Positions 35,402 to 44,301 of a stretch of 64,000 bases of DNA are shown here, piece by piece (the first letter of the stretch is position 1; the number at the start of each line of letters is the position of its first letter). The position numbers and the translations under genes are program-made. The stretch comes from a virus. The notes below the pieces were generated by a model that ran no database searches, was not told the origin of the DNA, and worked only from the letters and a program-made list of their open reading frames with translations. The stretch spans positions 124,001-188,000 of the IMG/VR virus record IMGVR_UViG_3300025309_000006; one strand, given 5' to 3'.

Positions 35402-36149
35402 TTACTTAACTATTTTTGCATCAAATCCATATTTTTCATATAAATGACTATTGTTAAAATTTTTTATTTTTATCTCCTCCTTTAATCTTGCTATAATAGC
35501 ATCATCTAATTCATCAAAATAACCTAAATGTTTTTTCTTTCCATAAAATATCTGTGAATGCCATTTATTCATCTGTTTGTTAAAATAAACTCCTTGGCAA
35601 CCACTACTATTATTTATATTTGGGTTCCTATTAACATTATTTTGTCTGTGATCTGTAGTTCTGAGATTATATTTACGATTATTACTTTTTTGTCTATCGA
35701 TATGATCAACTTCTATTTCTGGATTATTGACTCCCATAATAAGCCTATGTATTCTAATTGTTTGTTTTTCATCTTCATCATTTTCTGATATACTAGAAAC
35801 AATATATCCTCGTTTGTTTTTATGCCAACAATATACTTGTATCTTATCATAGTCTTCTAAATCAAATTCAAAGTAATTATTTCTAAAATCATAACCTATA
35901 CCATATTCACCAGTTAAATCATATGTATTAGTTTTGCTACACCTAGCAATATTAACTTCTTTTTGCAAACATCCACAACTTCGAGTATTTCCATTTCTTA
36001 AACTAGTGCCATTTACTGTAAATATAGTTTTAAGAGGACAACTACATTGAACAATCCAATGACACACCCTATGTTTATTAATGTGAGAAAACTCTAAAAC
36101 TAATAATCTATCAAATGTTTTCCCTTTTAAATCAATTATTTTTCCCCAT
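35402..36149 (-). pseudogene. HNH endonuclease with AP2 domain, frameshifted near its start
   Basis: From ATG 36149 (GGAG upstream) the reading is MGKIIDLKGKTFDRLLVLEF only if one A is removed from a run of five (36139-36143). As it stands the first frame ends after five codons. The rest is intact from a GTG at 36067: Cys pairs CSC and SCGCLQ, HNH core RIHRLIMG, EVDHIDRQKSNNR, NNVNR, and a C-terminal AP2-like part GVYFNKQMNKWHSQI. It sits between dnaB and dnaG. Confidence 0.8.
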
Positions 36150-36160
36150 ATATAATCTCC

Positions 36161-37690
36161 TTACCAATCCATAGGTATATTAACTATACCTAATTCTTTA
36201 TATACATTTCTCGAATAATCATTTTCGCTGATAATCTGAAATTCATCTGTACTTCCAAATCTATTCTTAGTGACAAATATAATAGTATAAGACTTATTTT
36301 TGTCAAGTTTAAAGGGTATGCGAGTAAGTTTATTTTTACCTTCTAATCTAAAACATTTTAATTCATTTTTACCACCTTCAAATTCATCATCAAATGGTTT
36401 TCTTATCATTAAATTTGTTGATGCTACATCTACGATATTCTTAGCCAAACCAATATTATCATTTGTAAAATGCCTTTGTTTTGTACTACTTTTTCCTAAT
36501 TGATATGTAATCCATATATGTACATTTTTCCCTGCTGGTTTAATACAATCATAAATAGCAACACTATCCTTTGTCATTTCTGTCCATACTTGATCTGTTG
36601 AATTAATATCTGCACTAGCCTTCATTGTATCTAGTATGAACATTGAGCACCCTAATGAATGATATTTTTTGATAGTTTTAATTGCTAAAGACGCATTATA
36701 TTTAGGAAATGGAATTATAGTAATATTTTTATTCTGTTTCTTTTCTTCTATCCAGTCTGCACATTGATGTAATAATTCTTTATCTTCTGGAGAAAATTTA
36801 CCATCTCGCAATCTATATTTTTGAAAATCTTTTTTGAATATATTATTAGCCACCCATATAATTAATTCTTTTCTCCATTTTGTCACATCTTCTTCATTTA
36901 TCATTATGCATAATTTTTCATCATAAGTTATAACTTGTGGAAGAATTAATTCAATAGTTGTTGTGGTCTTACCTGCCCCACTTAAAGCTCCTAACATTGT
37001 AATATTACCTTCTAAATTACCTCCAATTTCTTTATTTAGAATAGGGGAATTATACAAAGGCATCCCTACTGCCAATCCTTTATCCATTTCATCTACTAAA
37101 TCATGAATCTCTTCGCATAAATTATAACTCTTGACATCTCCTTCTGCATTGATAAATATATGATTTAAGTGAGTTTCATAATATGCATAAATTTGTTCAA
37201 CATCCATATCCGCAAACTTACTTAATTTATCATACACTGGAAATTTTGCTTTCAATAACCCCAACACAGCATTCCATTTATGTAGTTCACTTATATAACC
37301 AATTAAGTTTTCTTCCTTGACATACTCTTTAGCTTTTTCAATAGTATCATAACCACCATATTCTTCATATTTAATCTTCAATTTATTGTGTTTTTCAAGA
37401 TATAATCCAACAGTTATTTCATCTAATGATTGTTTTTTCTCTTTAATTACTACATCATGTGCAATTACAAAATAAATCTTCCATATATTATTACTAAACT
37501 CTTCTACTTTTAATTTCTCATTTGTATAAATTAATTCAGGATTCTTAAAAAATATAGAAGTTATATTGGCTTCTGCTGATAATTTAAACTCTTTTACTTT
37601 TTTTACAGCATCAATGAGTAATTGTTCATAAGGACTTATTTCTTTTTTTACAACAGTAGTTTTTGACTTTGTTTTTGTAGCAACAGCCAT
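36161..37690 (-). CDS. dnaB: DnaB-like replicative helicase
   Basis: 509 residues. A helical N-terminal domain (to about 170) is followed by a RecA-type core with Walker A GALSGAGKTTTT, an INEED segment, Walker B MFILDTMK and a C-terminal QLGKSSTKQRH. This matches DnaB-family ring helicases, with a shortened C-terminal part. AGGAATT precedes the ATG. It belongs to the replisome operon with primase and polymerase. Confidence 0.82.
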   Translation of the reverse strand: MAVATKTKSKTTVVKKEISPYEQLLIDAVKKVKEFKLSAEANITSIFFKNPELIYTNEKLKVEEFSNNIWKIYFVIAHDVVIKEKKQSLDEITVGLYLEKHNKLKIKYEEYGGYDTIEKAKEYVKEENLIGYISELHKWNAVLGLLKAKFPVYDKLSKFADMDVEQIYAYYETHLNHIFINAEGDVKSYNLCEEIHDLVDEMDKGLAVGMPLYNSPILNKEIGGNLEGNITMLGALSGAGKTTTTIELILPQVITYDEKLCIMINEEDVTKWRKELIIWVANNIFKKDFQKYRLRDGKFSPEDKELLHQCADWIEEKKQNKNITIIPFPKYNASLAIKTIKKYHSLGCSMFILDTMKASADINSTDQVWTEMTKDSVAIYDCIKPAGKNVHIWITYQLGKSSTKQRHFTNDNIGLAKNIVDVASTNLMIRKPFDDEFEGGKNELKCFRLEGKNKLTRIPFKLDKNKSYTIIFVTKNRFGSTDEFQIISENDYSRNVYKELGIVNIPMDW

Positions 37691-38161
37691 TTACCATAAT
37701 TCCTCCAATTCCTTATCAATATTTTTATCTTTTGATTTTGCTGTATATTCAGCTCCTTCATGTATTTGATTTTCTAATTCTATATGTATGGTTTTTTCTT
37801 CTGCTTTTTTAGAATTTTTTAATCTTAATACCACATTATTTATTTCATTTTCAACAAAACTCATAATAGTATTTATTAAATGCCGTTCATCTTTAATCTT
37901 ATCTCTACTTGGGCCTAAATATTGAAGAATACTATATTTACAAAATTTACAAGTCAATAATATAATTTTATAATCATAATTTGCTTGTGGTTTCTGTTTT
38001 TTATTTGCCATAAATGTTCCTTTATGTAAACCTTTAAGTCTCAATGCTAAGTATCTTGGGAATTTTACACCCGTTTCATACTGTAAAATTTCTTTAAAAA
38101 CATAGTTTGCTAATTCTAACCAATCCTCTTGTTCTTGTTTCTTGGTAATTTTCTCTTCCAT
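37691..38161 (-). CDS. Unknown replisome-operon protein, 156 aa
   Basis: ATG 38161 is chosen for GAGGTG 5 nt upstream. Helical and very charged, with a single CKFC pair in the middle and a C-terminal IDKELEELW. The place directly before dnaB would fit a helicase loader or adaptor, but there is no AAA domain and no clear match. Confidence 0.5.
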   Translation of the reverse strand: MEEKITKKQEQEDWLELANYVFKEILQYETGVKFPRYLALRLKGLHKGTFMANKKQKPQANYDYKIILLTCKFCKYSILQYLGPSRDKIKDERHLINTIMSFVENEINNVVLRLKNSKKAEEKTIHIELENQIHEGAEYTAKSKDKNIDKELEELW

Positions 38162-38248
38162 TAAATCACCTCTATTAGTTTTATTAGAACTAGGGATTAT
38201 TGACAAATCAATAATCCCTATTAAATTCATAGATATGTGTATATTTAT

Positions 38249-39229
38249 TTACAGCATTTCAGCGAATTCTAACACCTGATTCAATTTTTCAATATCATTA
38301 TTAACTAAATCTTTGATGTTGATTTCTAAATCTCTGATTTTCTTTCCAATCTTCTTTTGATTTTCCTCAGAACTAGTTTTTAGTAATGCTTTAATTTGGT
38401 TAGCAATATCTTCTGCTTGTTCATCTTCTGCTTCCATAAATTCAGTGTCTTTACTTACCCCTACTGATAAGTCTAATGCTTTTTTAACTCCAAATTTCTT
38501 TGTGCTTTCCCATTTTGCTCTCCAAATTTCAAAAGAAGGATTTTCAATGATCTCTCCTTTTTTGGTTACTCCAGTTCTATCTTTATAAATTTTACCAAAG
38601 TAAGTTACATTGCCATCTTTGTCTTCTTTAGTAAACATTTGAAGTACAATATCAAAATCATGTTCTGCCTTCTTAGCTAAATCTGGTGCTTCTCCAATTT
38701 TCTTTTTATTAAGAGAAGATGGATCATCGAAAATATCTTTTTGATGAGCAATTTCAACTACCCACTTACCCATCGAAGAAAATATGATATAAGCAGTTTT
38801 TAGAGCTTGATTCCATCTTTTAATATGACCCCAATCACGAGTCGCGAGGCCCAAATCTGACATATCCACTTCTTTGCCTTTTCTCATTTGTTTTCTTGAT
38901 CTTTTTTCAACAACTTCGTATGCTGCTGCTTGCATGTTCTCATATAATTTTGTTCCACTATCAATTGCAATAGTATCAAAATCTTTTAATGCTTCCTCAT
39001 CATTTAATTCATCTAGTGTTTCTTGAACTTCAGAGGCAGATGTGGTACGCATGACTCCAATGATATTAGGATTGCTTTCAAGATAATATGTATTACCATC
39101 TTCACTATCTACTAAATTAATATTAGGAAATGTTCCTGCAAACGTTGATTTTCCTGACCCCGTGGCCCCAAATGCTAATACTTTACCACCAACATATGCT
39201 AAAATTTCTTCTTTTTTCTGAAAACCCAT
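38249..39229 (-). CDS. Sak4-like RecA-fold ATPase (single-strand annealing/recombination)
   Basis: 326 residues. Walker A AFGATGSGKST at about 15-25, then LVDSEDG, then Walker B FDTIAIDSGT. This is the pattern of the phage AAA_24/Sak4 group, which works with an SSB in recombination. Fits its place next to the SSB-like gene. The C-terminal third is acidic and helical. AAAGGAG precedes the ATG. Confidence 0.78.
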   Translation of the reverse strand: MGFQKKEEILAYVGGKVLAFGATGSGKSTFAGTFPNINLVDSEDGNTYYLESNPNIIGVMRTTSASEVQETLDELNDEEALKDFDTIAIDSGTKLYENMQAAAYEVVEKRSRKQMRKGKEVDMSDLGLATRDWGHIKRWNQALKTAYIIFSSMGKWVVEIAHQKDIFDDPSSLNKKKIGEAPDLAKKAEHDFDIVLQMFTKEDKDGNVTYFGKIYKDRTGVTKKGEIIENPSFEIWRAKWESTKKFGVKKALDLSVGVSKDTEFMEAEDEQAEDIANQIKALLKTSSEENQKKIGKKIRDLEINIKDLVNNDIEKLNQVLEFAEML

Positions 39230-39281
39230 TTATTTAATCTCCTTTATTATTTATTTTATTATTTAAATGATTATTGTGTTT

Positions 39282-39306
39282 ATCAGGAGGAATTTAACCT
39301 CCTGAT
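39282..39306. repeat. 9-bp inverted repeat between ssb-like and sak4-like genes
   Basis: ATCAGGAGG and CCTCCTGAT pair around a 7-nt loop. No T-run follows on the minus strand, so it may be an RNA processing or stability element; its arms carry AGGAGG and its complement. Confidence 0.45.
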
Positions 39307-39340
39307 AAATTCTGTGAAAATATTAATATATAACTATTAA

Positions 39341-40582
39341 TTATACATCTAACAATTTCATCCATGCTTCATCGTCAACTGCTTCTTCGTCCTCCTCAGT
39401 ATCATCATCTTCTTTTTTATCTAGTGTTTTCTCAAATTTAGCAACACTTTCTTCTAAATCTTCTGTTTCTTCCTCCTTCTCTTCTTCAACTTCAATAAAT
39501 TGAGAAAGAAAAACTAAATCGCTTTCTTTATATTTATCTTTATTGATTGCTAAAATTGGAACTTTTGTTTCTCCTTCGCCTTCAAATGTAATTAAAGGTC
39601 TTTTTATAAGCATTCTTTTTTCTTTATTACCACCAATTGCACATTTACTAAGAGCTTCTTCCTCTGTGATAACATTAAGTTCAATAAGTTCTTTAATATC
39701 TTCAGGAAGATCATCTAGAGTAATACTTACTACACTTGCCCCTTCAAGCATTTCTCCTTCTACAGTGACTTCTACAAGAGTGCCTTTTTTAGCAGGAGCA
39801 AAACATTTAGCAATGAGTTTCTTAGTATTTTCTGGTTTCACCTTATCTACTTCTAACTCAAATGTTTTTGTGAATGCTACTGTTTTCTTTATTTCTTTGC
39901 CGTCATATTTACCAACATAGTCAACTACATATCCCGTAATTGGAAATGATGCTTTTTCTCTATCTAATTTACCAACTGCATTTGCGTCACAAAGTATTGT
40001 TTGTGTAAATACTGCTTTATATTCTTCTGGTTTAGCTTTTGATAAGAATACAGAATTAACTTCTTTTTTAATAGAAACACTATCATTATATGCTTGATAT
40101 TTCAATTTTCCTTTAACATTTACTACCATTCCATTTTCAAGATGTTGTTGTATGTATTGAATTGCATCATATGCAGATAAAAATTTATTTTTGAATGTTT
40201 TATCTTTTGTATCTTTTTCTAAACCAACTTTGATGAAACAAGAGTCTGCTACTGATTCTAGAATTGTTTCGTCAAATCTATCATCCCAATCAATAGTGAA
40301 TTTATTATCAAAATCTTCTTGTTTTTTACCATCTACTTCTTTTATACCATGAACATATACTACATTATCTCTTTCTGATCCATAACCACCCATCATATCT
40401 GAATAGATGACATTACCATTTCCACAATCTACACCAAGATTCATTTGATTCCAAACCCAATCTGATTTTGTAGTATCTTTATCCATTGTGAAAGTATAAT
40501 CATTTACTTTTGCTTCTCCGATGAGTAAGAATTGTGCTTTACCTTTTTTCAATCCTAATTGTTCCTCTTTAATTTTTGCCAT
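39341..40582 (-). CDS. SSB-like single-strand DNA-binding protein
   Basis: 413 residues from ATG 40582. Two beta-rich halves (each with GKLKYQAYNDSVSI-like or VEVTVEGEMLEGA strands) resemble OB folds. The C-terminal 60 residues are very acidic and end in DDEAWMKLLDV, like the partner-binding tip of SSB proteins. First gene of the replisome operon. Its ribosome binding site can be hidden by a leader hairpin. Confidence 0.7.
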   Translation of the reverse strand: MAKIKEEQLGLKKGKAQFLLIGEAKVNDYTFTMDKDTTKSDWVWNQMNLGVDCGNGNVIYSDMMGGYGSERDNVVYVHGIKEVDGKKQEDFDNKFTIDWDDRFDETILESVADSCFIKVGLEKDTKDKTFKNKFLSAYDAIQYIQQHLENGMVVNVKGKLKYQAYNDSVSIKKEVNSVFLSKAKPEEYKAVFTQTILCDANAVGKLDREKASFPITGYVVDYVGKYDGKEIKKTVAFTKTFELEVDKVKPENTKKLIAKCFAPAKKGTLVEVTVEGEMLEGASVVSITLDDLPEDIKELIELNVITEEEALSKCAIGGNKEKRMLIKRPLITFEGEGETKVPILAINKDKYKESDLVFLSQFIEVEEEKEEETEDLEESVAKFEKTLDKKEDDDTEEDEEAVDDEAWMKLLDV

Positions 40583-40592
40583 ATTATCTATT

Positions 40593-40658
40593 CCTTCTTT
40601 CAATAATTTTATTTTATTATTTAATGCACATGATCTATTAAAATATATTGAAAGAAGG
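40593..40658 (-). promoter_or_regulatory. 13-bp leader hairpin that covers the ssb-like ribosome binding site
   Basis: In the mRNA, CCTTCTTTCAATA (from plus 40646-40658) pairs with TATTGAAAGAAGG (plus 40593-40605), a perfect 13-bp stem with a 40-nt loop. The 3' arm contains the AGAAGG of the gene starting at 40582. This predicts translational control of the replisome operon. Confidence 0.6.
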
Positions 40659-40759
40659 TGGAGATTTATTGAATTTGATTGGTCTTCTACATTTTCCTTT
40701 ATTCTTCAACCACTCAGTCCTTTCTTAATAATTAACTATATTGTTTTAACCACTTAATA

Positions 40760-40788
40760 ATTATAACATAATCAAATTTTCATGTCAA
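40760..40788 (-). promoter_or_regulatory. Consensus promoter of the replisome operon
   Basis: TTGACA (40783-40788), a 17-nt spacer and TATAAT (40760-40765), both perfect. Transcription would start near 40753 and run through ssb, sak4, dnaB, dnaG, polymerase and recD-like genes. Confidence 0.85.
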
Positions 40789-40881
40789 CAAATATTATTT
40801 ATTACTTTTAACAAAACATAAATCGCATAAAATTCCACTTCTATTGGATGCAATATATAACATAATTATTTATGCCTATTT

Positions 40882-40962
40882 AAATGACCATAAACCCTTA
40901 TGTAGCAACAGTTACAGGACTATTTTACTGATTTTATTGAAAATTTGAGTTTATGGTCATTT
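40882..40962. repeat. 14-bp inverted repeat enclosing a CCCTTATGTAGCAA element
   Basis: AAATGACCATAAAC (40882-40895) and GTTTATGGTCATTT (40949-40962) are perfect inverted copies. The loop holds CCTTATGTAGCAACAG; together with the arm this gives AAACCCTTATGTAGCAA, which is repeated at 44201-44217. It lies in the 400-nt gap upstream of the replisome operon that otherwise has only the promoter and leader. Confidence 0.6.
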
Positions 40963-41005
40963 TAAGCATAACCCCATAAAATGAAAATTTCTTGAGTAAT
41001 ACAAT

Positions 41006-41278
41006 TTACATTACAAATTGACTTAATTTATCCCTTAACTCCAAATGTGAATTAATCTTTGCTTCTGCGTCCTCTTTAACTTGCTTATGACTCAATAATT
41101 CTTGCTCTAATGCTTCGATCTTTGCTTGACTTTGTTCTTTTGATTGAGCCAACATCTCATTTGCCTGATCTATTTTAGCAACTGCAATTTTAAATGCGGT
41201 TACTGCATTATCTACAATACCTACTGCATTGTCAATCATCATGGAAGGGGTTACTGCACTCTTTTTAAACATTTTCAT
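41006..41278 (-). CDS. Coiled-coil protein, 90 aa
   Basis: Starts at ATG 41278 after GAAGGAATAAGA. Residues 30-85 form a clear coiled coil (KIDQANEMLAQSKEQSQAKI). Function unknown. Its 3' end faces the structured gap before the replisome promoter. Confidence 0.5.
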   Translation of the reverse strand: MKMFKKSAVTPSMMIDNAVGIVDNAVTAFKIAVAKIDQANEMLAQSKEQSQAKIEALEQELLSHKQVKEDAEAKINSHLELRDKLSQFVM

Positions 41279-41304
41279 TCTTATTCCTTCTTTCATTATT
41301 AATT

Positions 41305-41496
41305 TTACATATAAGTTGACACAAGCAAATATGTTCTCATTCTTCTTTGTTTAAAACTATAATCTGCAACATATTGACCATAACGTACAAAGCAAAATTC
41401 TTCAAAAGTATAGATATCCATATCGCAACGAGAAAAATCTAAATATAATTTGTCTAATATTTCGTCTGGATAATTAATTTTAAATTTCTGTAACAT
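41305..41496 (-). CDS. Hypothetical protein, 63 aa
   Basis: AAAGGAG 6 nt upstream of the ATG. Contains a Cys and many aromatic residues; basic C-terminus. Not recognised. Confidence 0.5.
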   Translation of the reverse strand: MLQKFKINYPDEILDKLYLDFSRCDMDIYTFEEFCFVRYGQYVADYSFKQRRMRTYLLVSTYM

Positions 41497-41519
41497 TTGT
41501 TTTCTCCTTTAAATTATTA

Positions 41520-41696
41520 TTAACTCCTCTCTACTACTTGAAATAAAACACCACAATCTGCTTTATGTAACCAATATAACTCATCCCTATTCAAATTAAC
41601 TTGAATACGATAATGCAATGTAGTTTCTTCCATAATCACTCGATACGTATCTTTCTTGAAGAAATTAAAATCTTTAAGGAATTTTACTTTTTGCAT
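41520..41696 (-). CDS. Hypothetical protein, 58 aa
   Basis: ATG 41696 chosen for AAGGAGG at 8 nt. A beta-rich, SH3-like short protein (LKDFNFFKKDTYRVI). Overlaps nothing; follows the gene at 41710 in an apparent operon. Confidence 0.5.
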   Translation of the reverse strand: MQKVKFLKDFNFFKKDTYRVIMEETTLHYRIQVNLNRDELYWLHKADCGVLFQVVERS

Positions 41697-41709
41697 TATA
41701 TCAACCTCC

Positions 41710-41961
41710 TTAATTATTTTCAATAGTTAAAGTTGATTCAATAATTAACCATTCTTTACTTTTGAGTTTTTCTTCAAGAAAATCAAATGTATATAAATCA
41801 CTAGACCATGTATAACCTTGACCTAAATCAGTTAAGAAGAAAAAGTTACCGTCTTTATTTTCCTTTTTTGTAACTAATCTAAAGTCTTTATAACTAACTG
41901 AAATTATAAAAGGCATCTTTGGCAATTCAAAGTTCTTTTTCTCATTAATTACTATATTCAT
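41710..41961 (-). CDS. Hypothetical protein, 83 aa
   Basis: AGGAAGG precedes the ATG; the site lies within the end of the next upstream gene, whose stop overlaps. Beta-rich with an acidic-aromatic middle. Not recognised. Confidence 0.5.
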   Translation of the reverse strand: MNIVINEKKNFELPKMPFIISVSYKDFRLVTKKENKDGNFFFLTDLGQGYTWSSDLYTFDFLEEKLKSKEWLIIESTLTIENN

Positions 41962-41962
41962 A

Positions 41963-42127
41963 TCAACCTTCCTCTCCTTCCATAATTAATTCTTGTAGTG
42001 CAATAAAAGCAACATTATTAACCAATGGCCCACCTTGACATTCATACTCACAAAACTCTAATTGTTTAATTGCTTTTGCTGGATTATTTTTAAATTCATC
42101 AATCATTTTACGTGATGTTGATTCCAT
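41963..42127 (-). CDS. Small Cys-containing protein, 54 aa
   Basis: ATG 42127 with AAAGAGGTG upstream. Contains CEYEC followed by QGGP, a possible two-Cys metal or disulfide site. Ends in TGA inside the ribosome binding site of the next gene. Confidence 0.55.
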   Translation of the reverse strand: MESTSRKMIDEFKNNPAKAIKQLEFCEYECQGGPLVNNVAFIALQELIMEGEEG

Positions 42128-42168
42128 ATGTATTCACCTCTTTAGATATTTAAAATAACTGTTTTAAA

Positions 42169-42522
42169 TTATTTTATCAAAGATTCAATAGTTCTCTCTA
42201 ATCCTAATTCTTGTCTACAATAATGTAAGAAATCTTTACTATTCATTAAACTTTGAAGTTCATTTAATGAGTAATTTTTGGTAGATGAATAACATACTAC
42301 TTCTTTTGTAACATTTCTCCCTTCTGATTGCCAAAGACTTAATTCGCAATTATCAACCGCATATCTACTATTAAATAATTCGATTGCTTCTTCTTTAGAT
42401 TCTGCGAATATTGGAGTAACCCATCTATATGAATGATCTTTTTCTTTGAATCTATATTTAAAGAAATATAATTTATACAGGTCATATGTAAACTTAACTG
42501 CAATAGTATAGACTTTTCCCAT
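42169..42522 (-). CDS. Hypothetical protein, 117 aa
   Basis: TTGGAGGTG stands 4 nt before the ATG. The N-terminal half is beta-rich and aromatic (YKLYFFKYRF), the rest helical (ESKEEAIELFNSRY). Not recognised. Confidence 0.5.
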   Translation of the reverse strand: MGKVYTIAVKFTYDLYKLYFFKYRFKEKDHSYRWVTPIFAESKEEAIELFNSRYAVDNCELSLWQSEGRNVTKEVVCYSSTKNYSLNELQSLMNSKDFLHYCRQELGLERTIESLIK

Positions 42523-42563
42523 AATTCACCTCCAATATAGAATAAAACTAAACTTTGAACTAA

Positions 42564-42782
42564 TTAATATTCATCATCACTTTCTTCTGGTTCTTCTAAT
42601 TCCATTCCAATAATATTTCCGATAGAATATAACGCCCATGCCTCTCCATTGCTACAACCATCATTAAATACATCATTGCTGTTTCCTTCTGATCTAAGTT
42701 CTGTGTAACCACAACAATATGCTTTATAATGTCCATTTATGTATTCTTTAATTTCTTCAAGTATTTCTAAACTATCATTCAT
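42564..42782 (-). CDS. Hypothetical acidic protein, 72 aa
   Basis: AGGAGG 8 nt upstream of ATG. Contains CCGY and a Gly/Cys-rich middle, and an acidic tail (EEPEESDDEY). Unknown function. Confidence 0.5.
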   Translation of the reverse strand: MNDSLEILEEIKEYINGHYKAYCCGYTELRSEGNSNDVFNDGCSNGEAWALYSIGNIIGMELEEPEESDDEY

Positions 42783-42812
42783 GAATTAATGCCTCCTATT
42801 TATTTCATACTT

Positions 42813-43376
42813 CTACTTACTAAACTCAATGAAATTTCTCCAAAACAACAACTCACTACTACTTCGATAAGCAACTCTTTCCAAACTATCAGCACACCAT
42901 TTACGATATTTTTCTTCACTTTTAAATCTTGAATCAATTCTTTTCTTTGCCCTTCGAACCAATGAAACGCCTTTCATATCAGATATCTTTTGTGAATACT
43001 TCTTTAACTCAAAATTATCAAGATCAATTTCAATCAATCCAATATCTTTTGGAATTAAATCAATAGGAATAGTGTTAACTGGACTTATGATATATGTATA
43101 GGCACTTGCACAGCAAAACCCATTTTTAAAATCACTCAGACTTGCTTTTGCTTCAATTCCTTTAACATCGTAATGAAATTTTCTTGGTGCTACTCTAACC
43201 TTTTTGATACCTACACAATCAATGATTTCTTTTCTCTTTTTGCCAATATCTAAGTCCCACATGCCACCTACTTCAGTAGCAAGCATTTTGTAACCCCATC
43301 CAAATAATATGTATTTAGATATTTCCTTTAATAGAAAGTGCGTTTCTGTTTCATTCTTTGGTCTATCGAAACTCAA
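42813..43376 (-). CDS. MmcB-like PD-(D/E)XK nuclease
   Basis: 187 residues. The segment YDVKGIEAKASLSDF with E-x-K, then YTYIISPV and IPKDIGLIEID, matches the fold of MmcB/Vsr-like nucleases (core E-x-K, aromatic strand, P..lip..GLI). Upstream an EVGGMWDLD gives the other acidic residue. It may repair or restrict DNA. TTG 43376 follows GAGGTG after 12 nt. Confidence 0.6.
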   Translation of the reverse strand: MSFDRPKNETETHFLLKEISKYILFGWGYKMLATEVGGMWDLDIGKKRKEIIDCVGIKKVRVAPRKFHYDVKGIEAKASLSDFKNGFCCASAYTYIISPVNTIPIDLIPKDIGLIEIDLDNFELKKYSQKISDMKGVSLVRRAKKRIDSRFKSEEKYRKWCADSLERVAYRSSSELLFWRNFIEFSK

Positions 43377-43490
43377 TTAATTATTATCACCTCGAATCAT
43401 TATTTATTTATTTCACATAATCTAACCACATACTAAGTATAACATTTTCACAACCATATGTCAAACATTTTATTTTAGTATTTAATAAAA

Positions 43491-43646
43491 TTATCCATCT
43501 TTATACCAATCACTAATTCCATCTTCCTGTGTTTCACATTTGCCATTTTCATCGAGTGCAATAAGTTTTCTACTTTCTAAAGCAATTGTACAAGAATCCT
43601 CCCAATTATATTTACAATCTGAGTTTTTACAATTGATTAATGTCAT
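43491..43646 (-). CDS. Small Cys protein, DUF1540-like, 51 aa
   Basis: ATG 43646 with AAAGGAGG 8 nt upstream. The pattern CKNSDCKYNWEDSCT is like the Cys spacing of DUF1540 proteins, small metal-binding proteins of Firmicutes. The 114 nt between it and the nuclease gene have no feature. Confidence 0.55.
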   Translation of the reverse strand: MTLINCKNSDCKYNWEDSCTIALESRKLIALDENGKCETQEDGISDWYKDG

Positions 43647-43676
43647 TTTATAATTTACCTCCTTTCTAATTATTTA

Positions 43677-44144
43677 TTAAGTATCCTTTATTTTTTGATT
43701 CCACAAACGAACATCTTTATTCAATTCATATATTGCACTATATAACAAATCACATTCATCGATATATTCACTATCATTGATTTCAGATATTGCTAATTCA
43801 ATAAATTTAATTGAGTTTAAAATTCTTTGTCTTTGAAGATAGCAACTGTCTAAATTCATGTCTACTTCTTTTACACCATTACATTTATTATCAATAATCT
43901 CAACTGTCATTTCTTTTCTTGTTTCAAATTGTGTATTTTCTTTCATGAATATTTCTGCATCTTTCTGATCAAATGTGCTTGTATCTAATTCAAGACAATC
44001 ATCATCATATTCGCAAGTGTATTGAGATGAATTTATCTTTTTCCAAGTTTCAGTAGTCCATTGATTACCAAATCCATCTGTTTGAGATTTATTGTAAGTG
44101 AATTTTAAGATGTTTCCTTCTTCTAATAATTTAAAATAATTCAT
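43677..44144 (-). CDS. Hypothetical protein, 155 aa
   Basis: GGAGGAATT precedes the ATG. N-terminal beta-rich part (FKLLEEGNILKFTYNKS), C-terminal helices (KFIELAISEINDSEYIDE). Not recognised. Confidence 0.5.
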   Translation of the reverse strand: MNYFKLLEEGNILKFTYNKSQTDGFGNQWTTETWKKINSSQYTCEYDDDCLELDTSTFDQKDAEIFMKENTQFETRKEMTVEIIDNKCNGVKEVDMNLDSCYLQRQRILNSIKFIELAISEINDSEYIDECDLLYSAIYELNKDVRLWNQKIKDT

Positions 44145-44200
44145 AATTCCTCCTTTCTAAGCACATGAAAATATCCTTTTATTGGATTATTTGATTTTAG

Positions 44201-44230
44201 AAACCCTTATGTAGCAAGGGTTTCAGGGTT
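44201..44230. repeat. CCCTTATGTAGCAA element, second copy, with own hairpin
   Basis: AAACCCTT-ATGTAGC-AAGGGTTT forms an 8-bp stem and is followed by CAGGGTTTAGG. The first 17 nt are identical to 40892-40908. It lies in a 157-nt gap between genes at 44144 and 44302. No T-run follows on either strand. Confidence 0.6.
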
Positions 44231-44301
44231 TAGGATTTTAGATATTTACGTCTTTCTTGACAATTTGAGGTATTTTAGAATCAATTGAATGTTTAGATGA
44301 A

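Noticed and set aside
39543-39920. Plus-strand ORF of 125 codons
   Set aside because: Antisense shadow of the acidic SSB-like gene; Ser/Leu-rich composition comes from reversed Glu and Lys codons.
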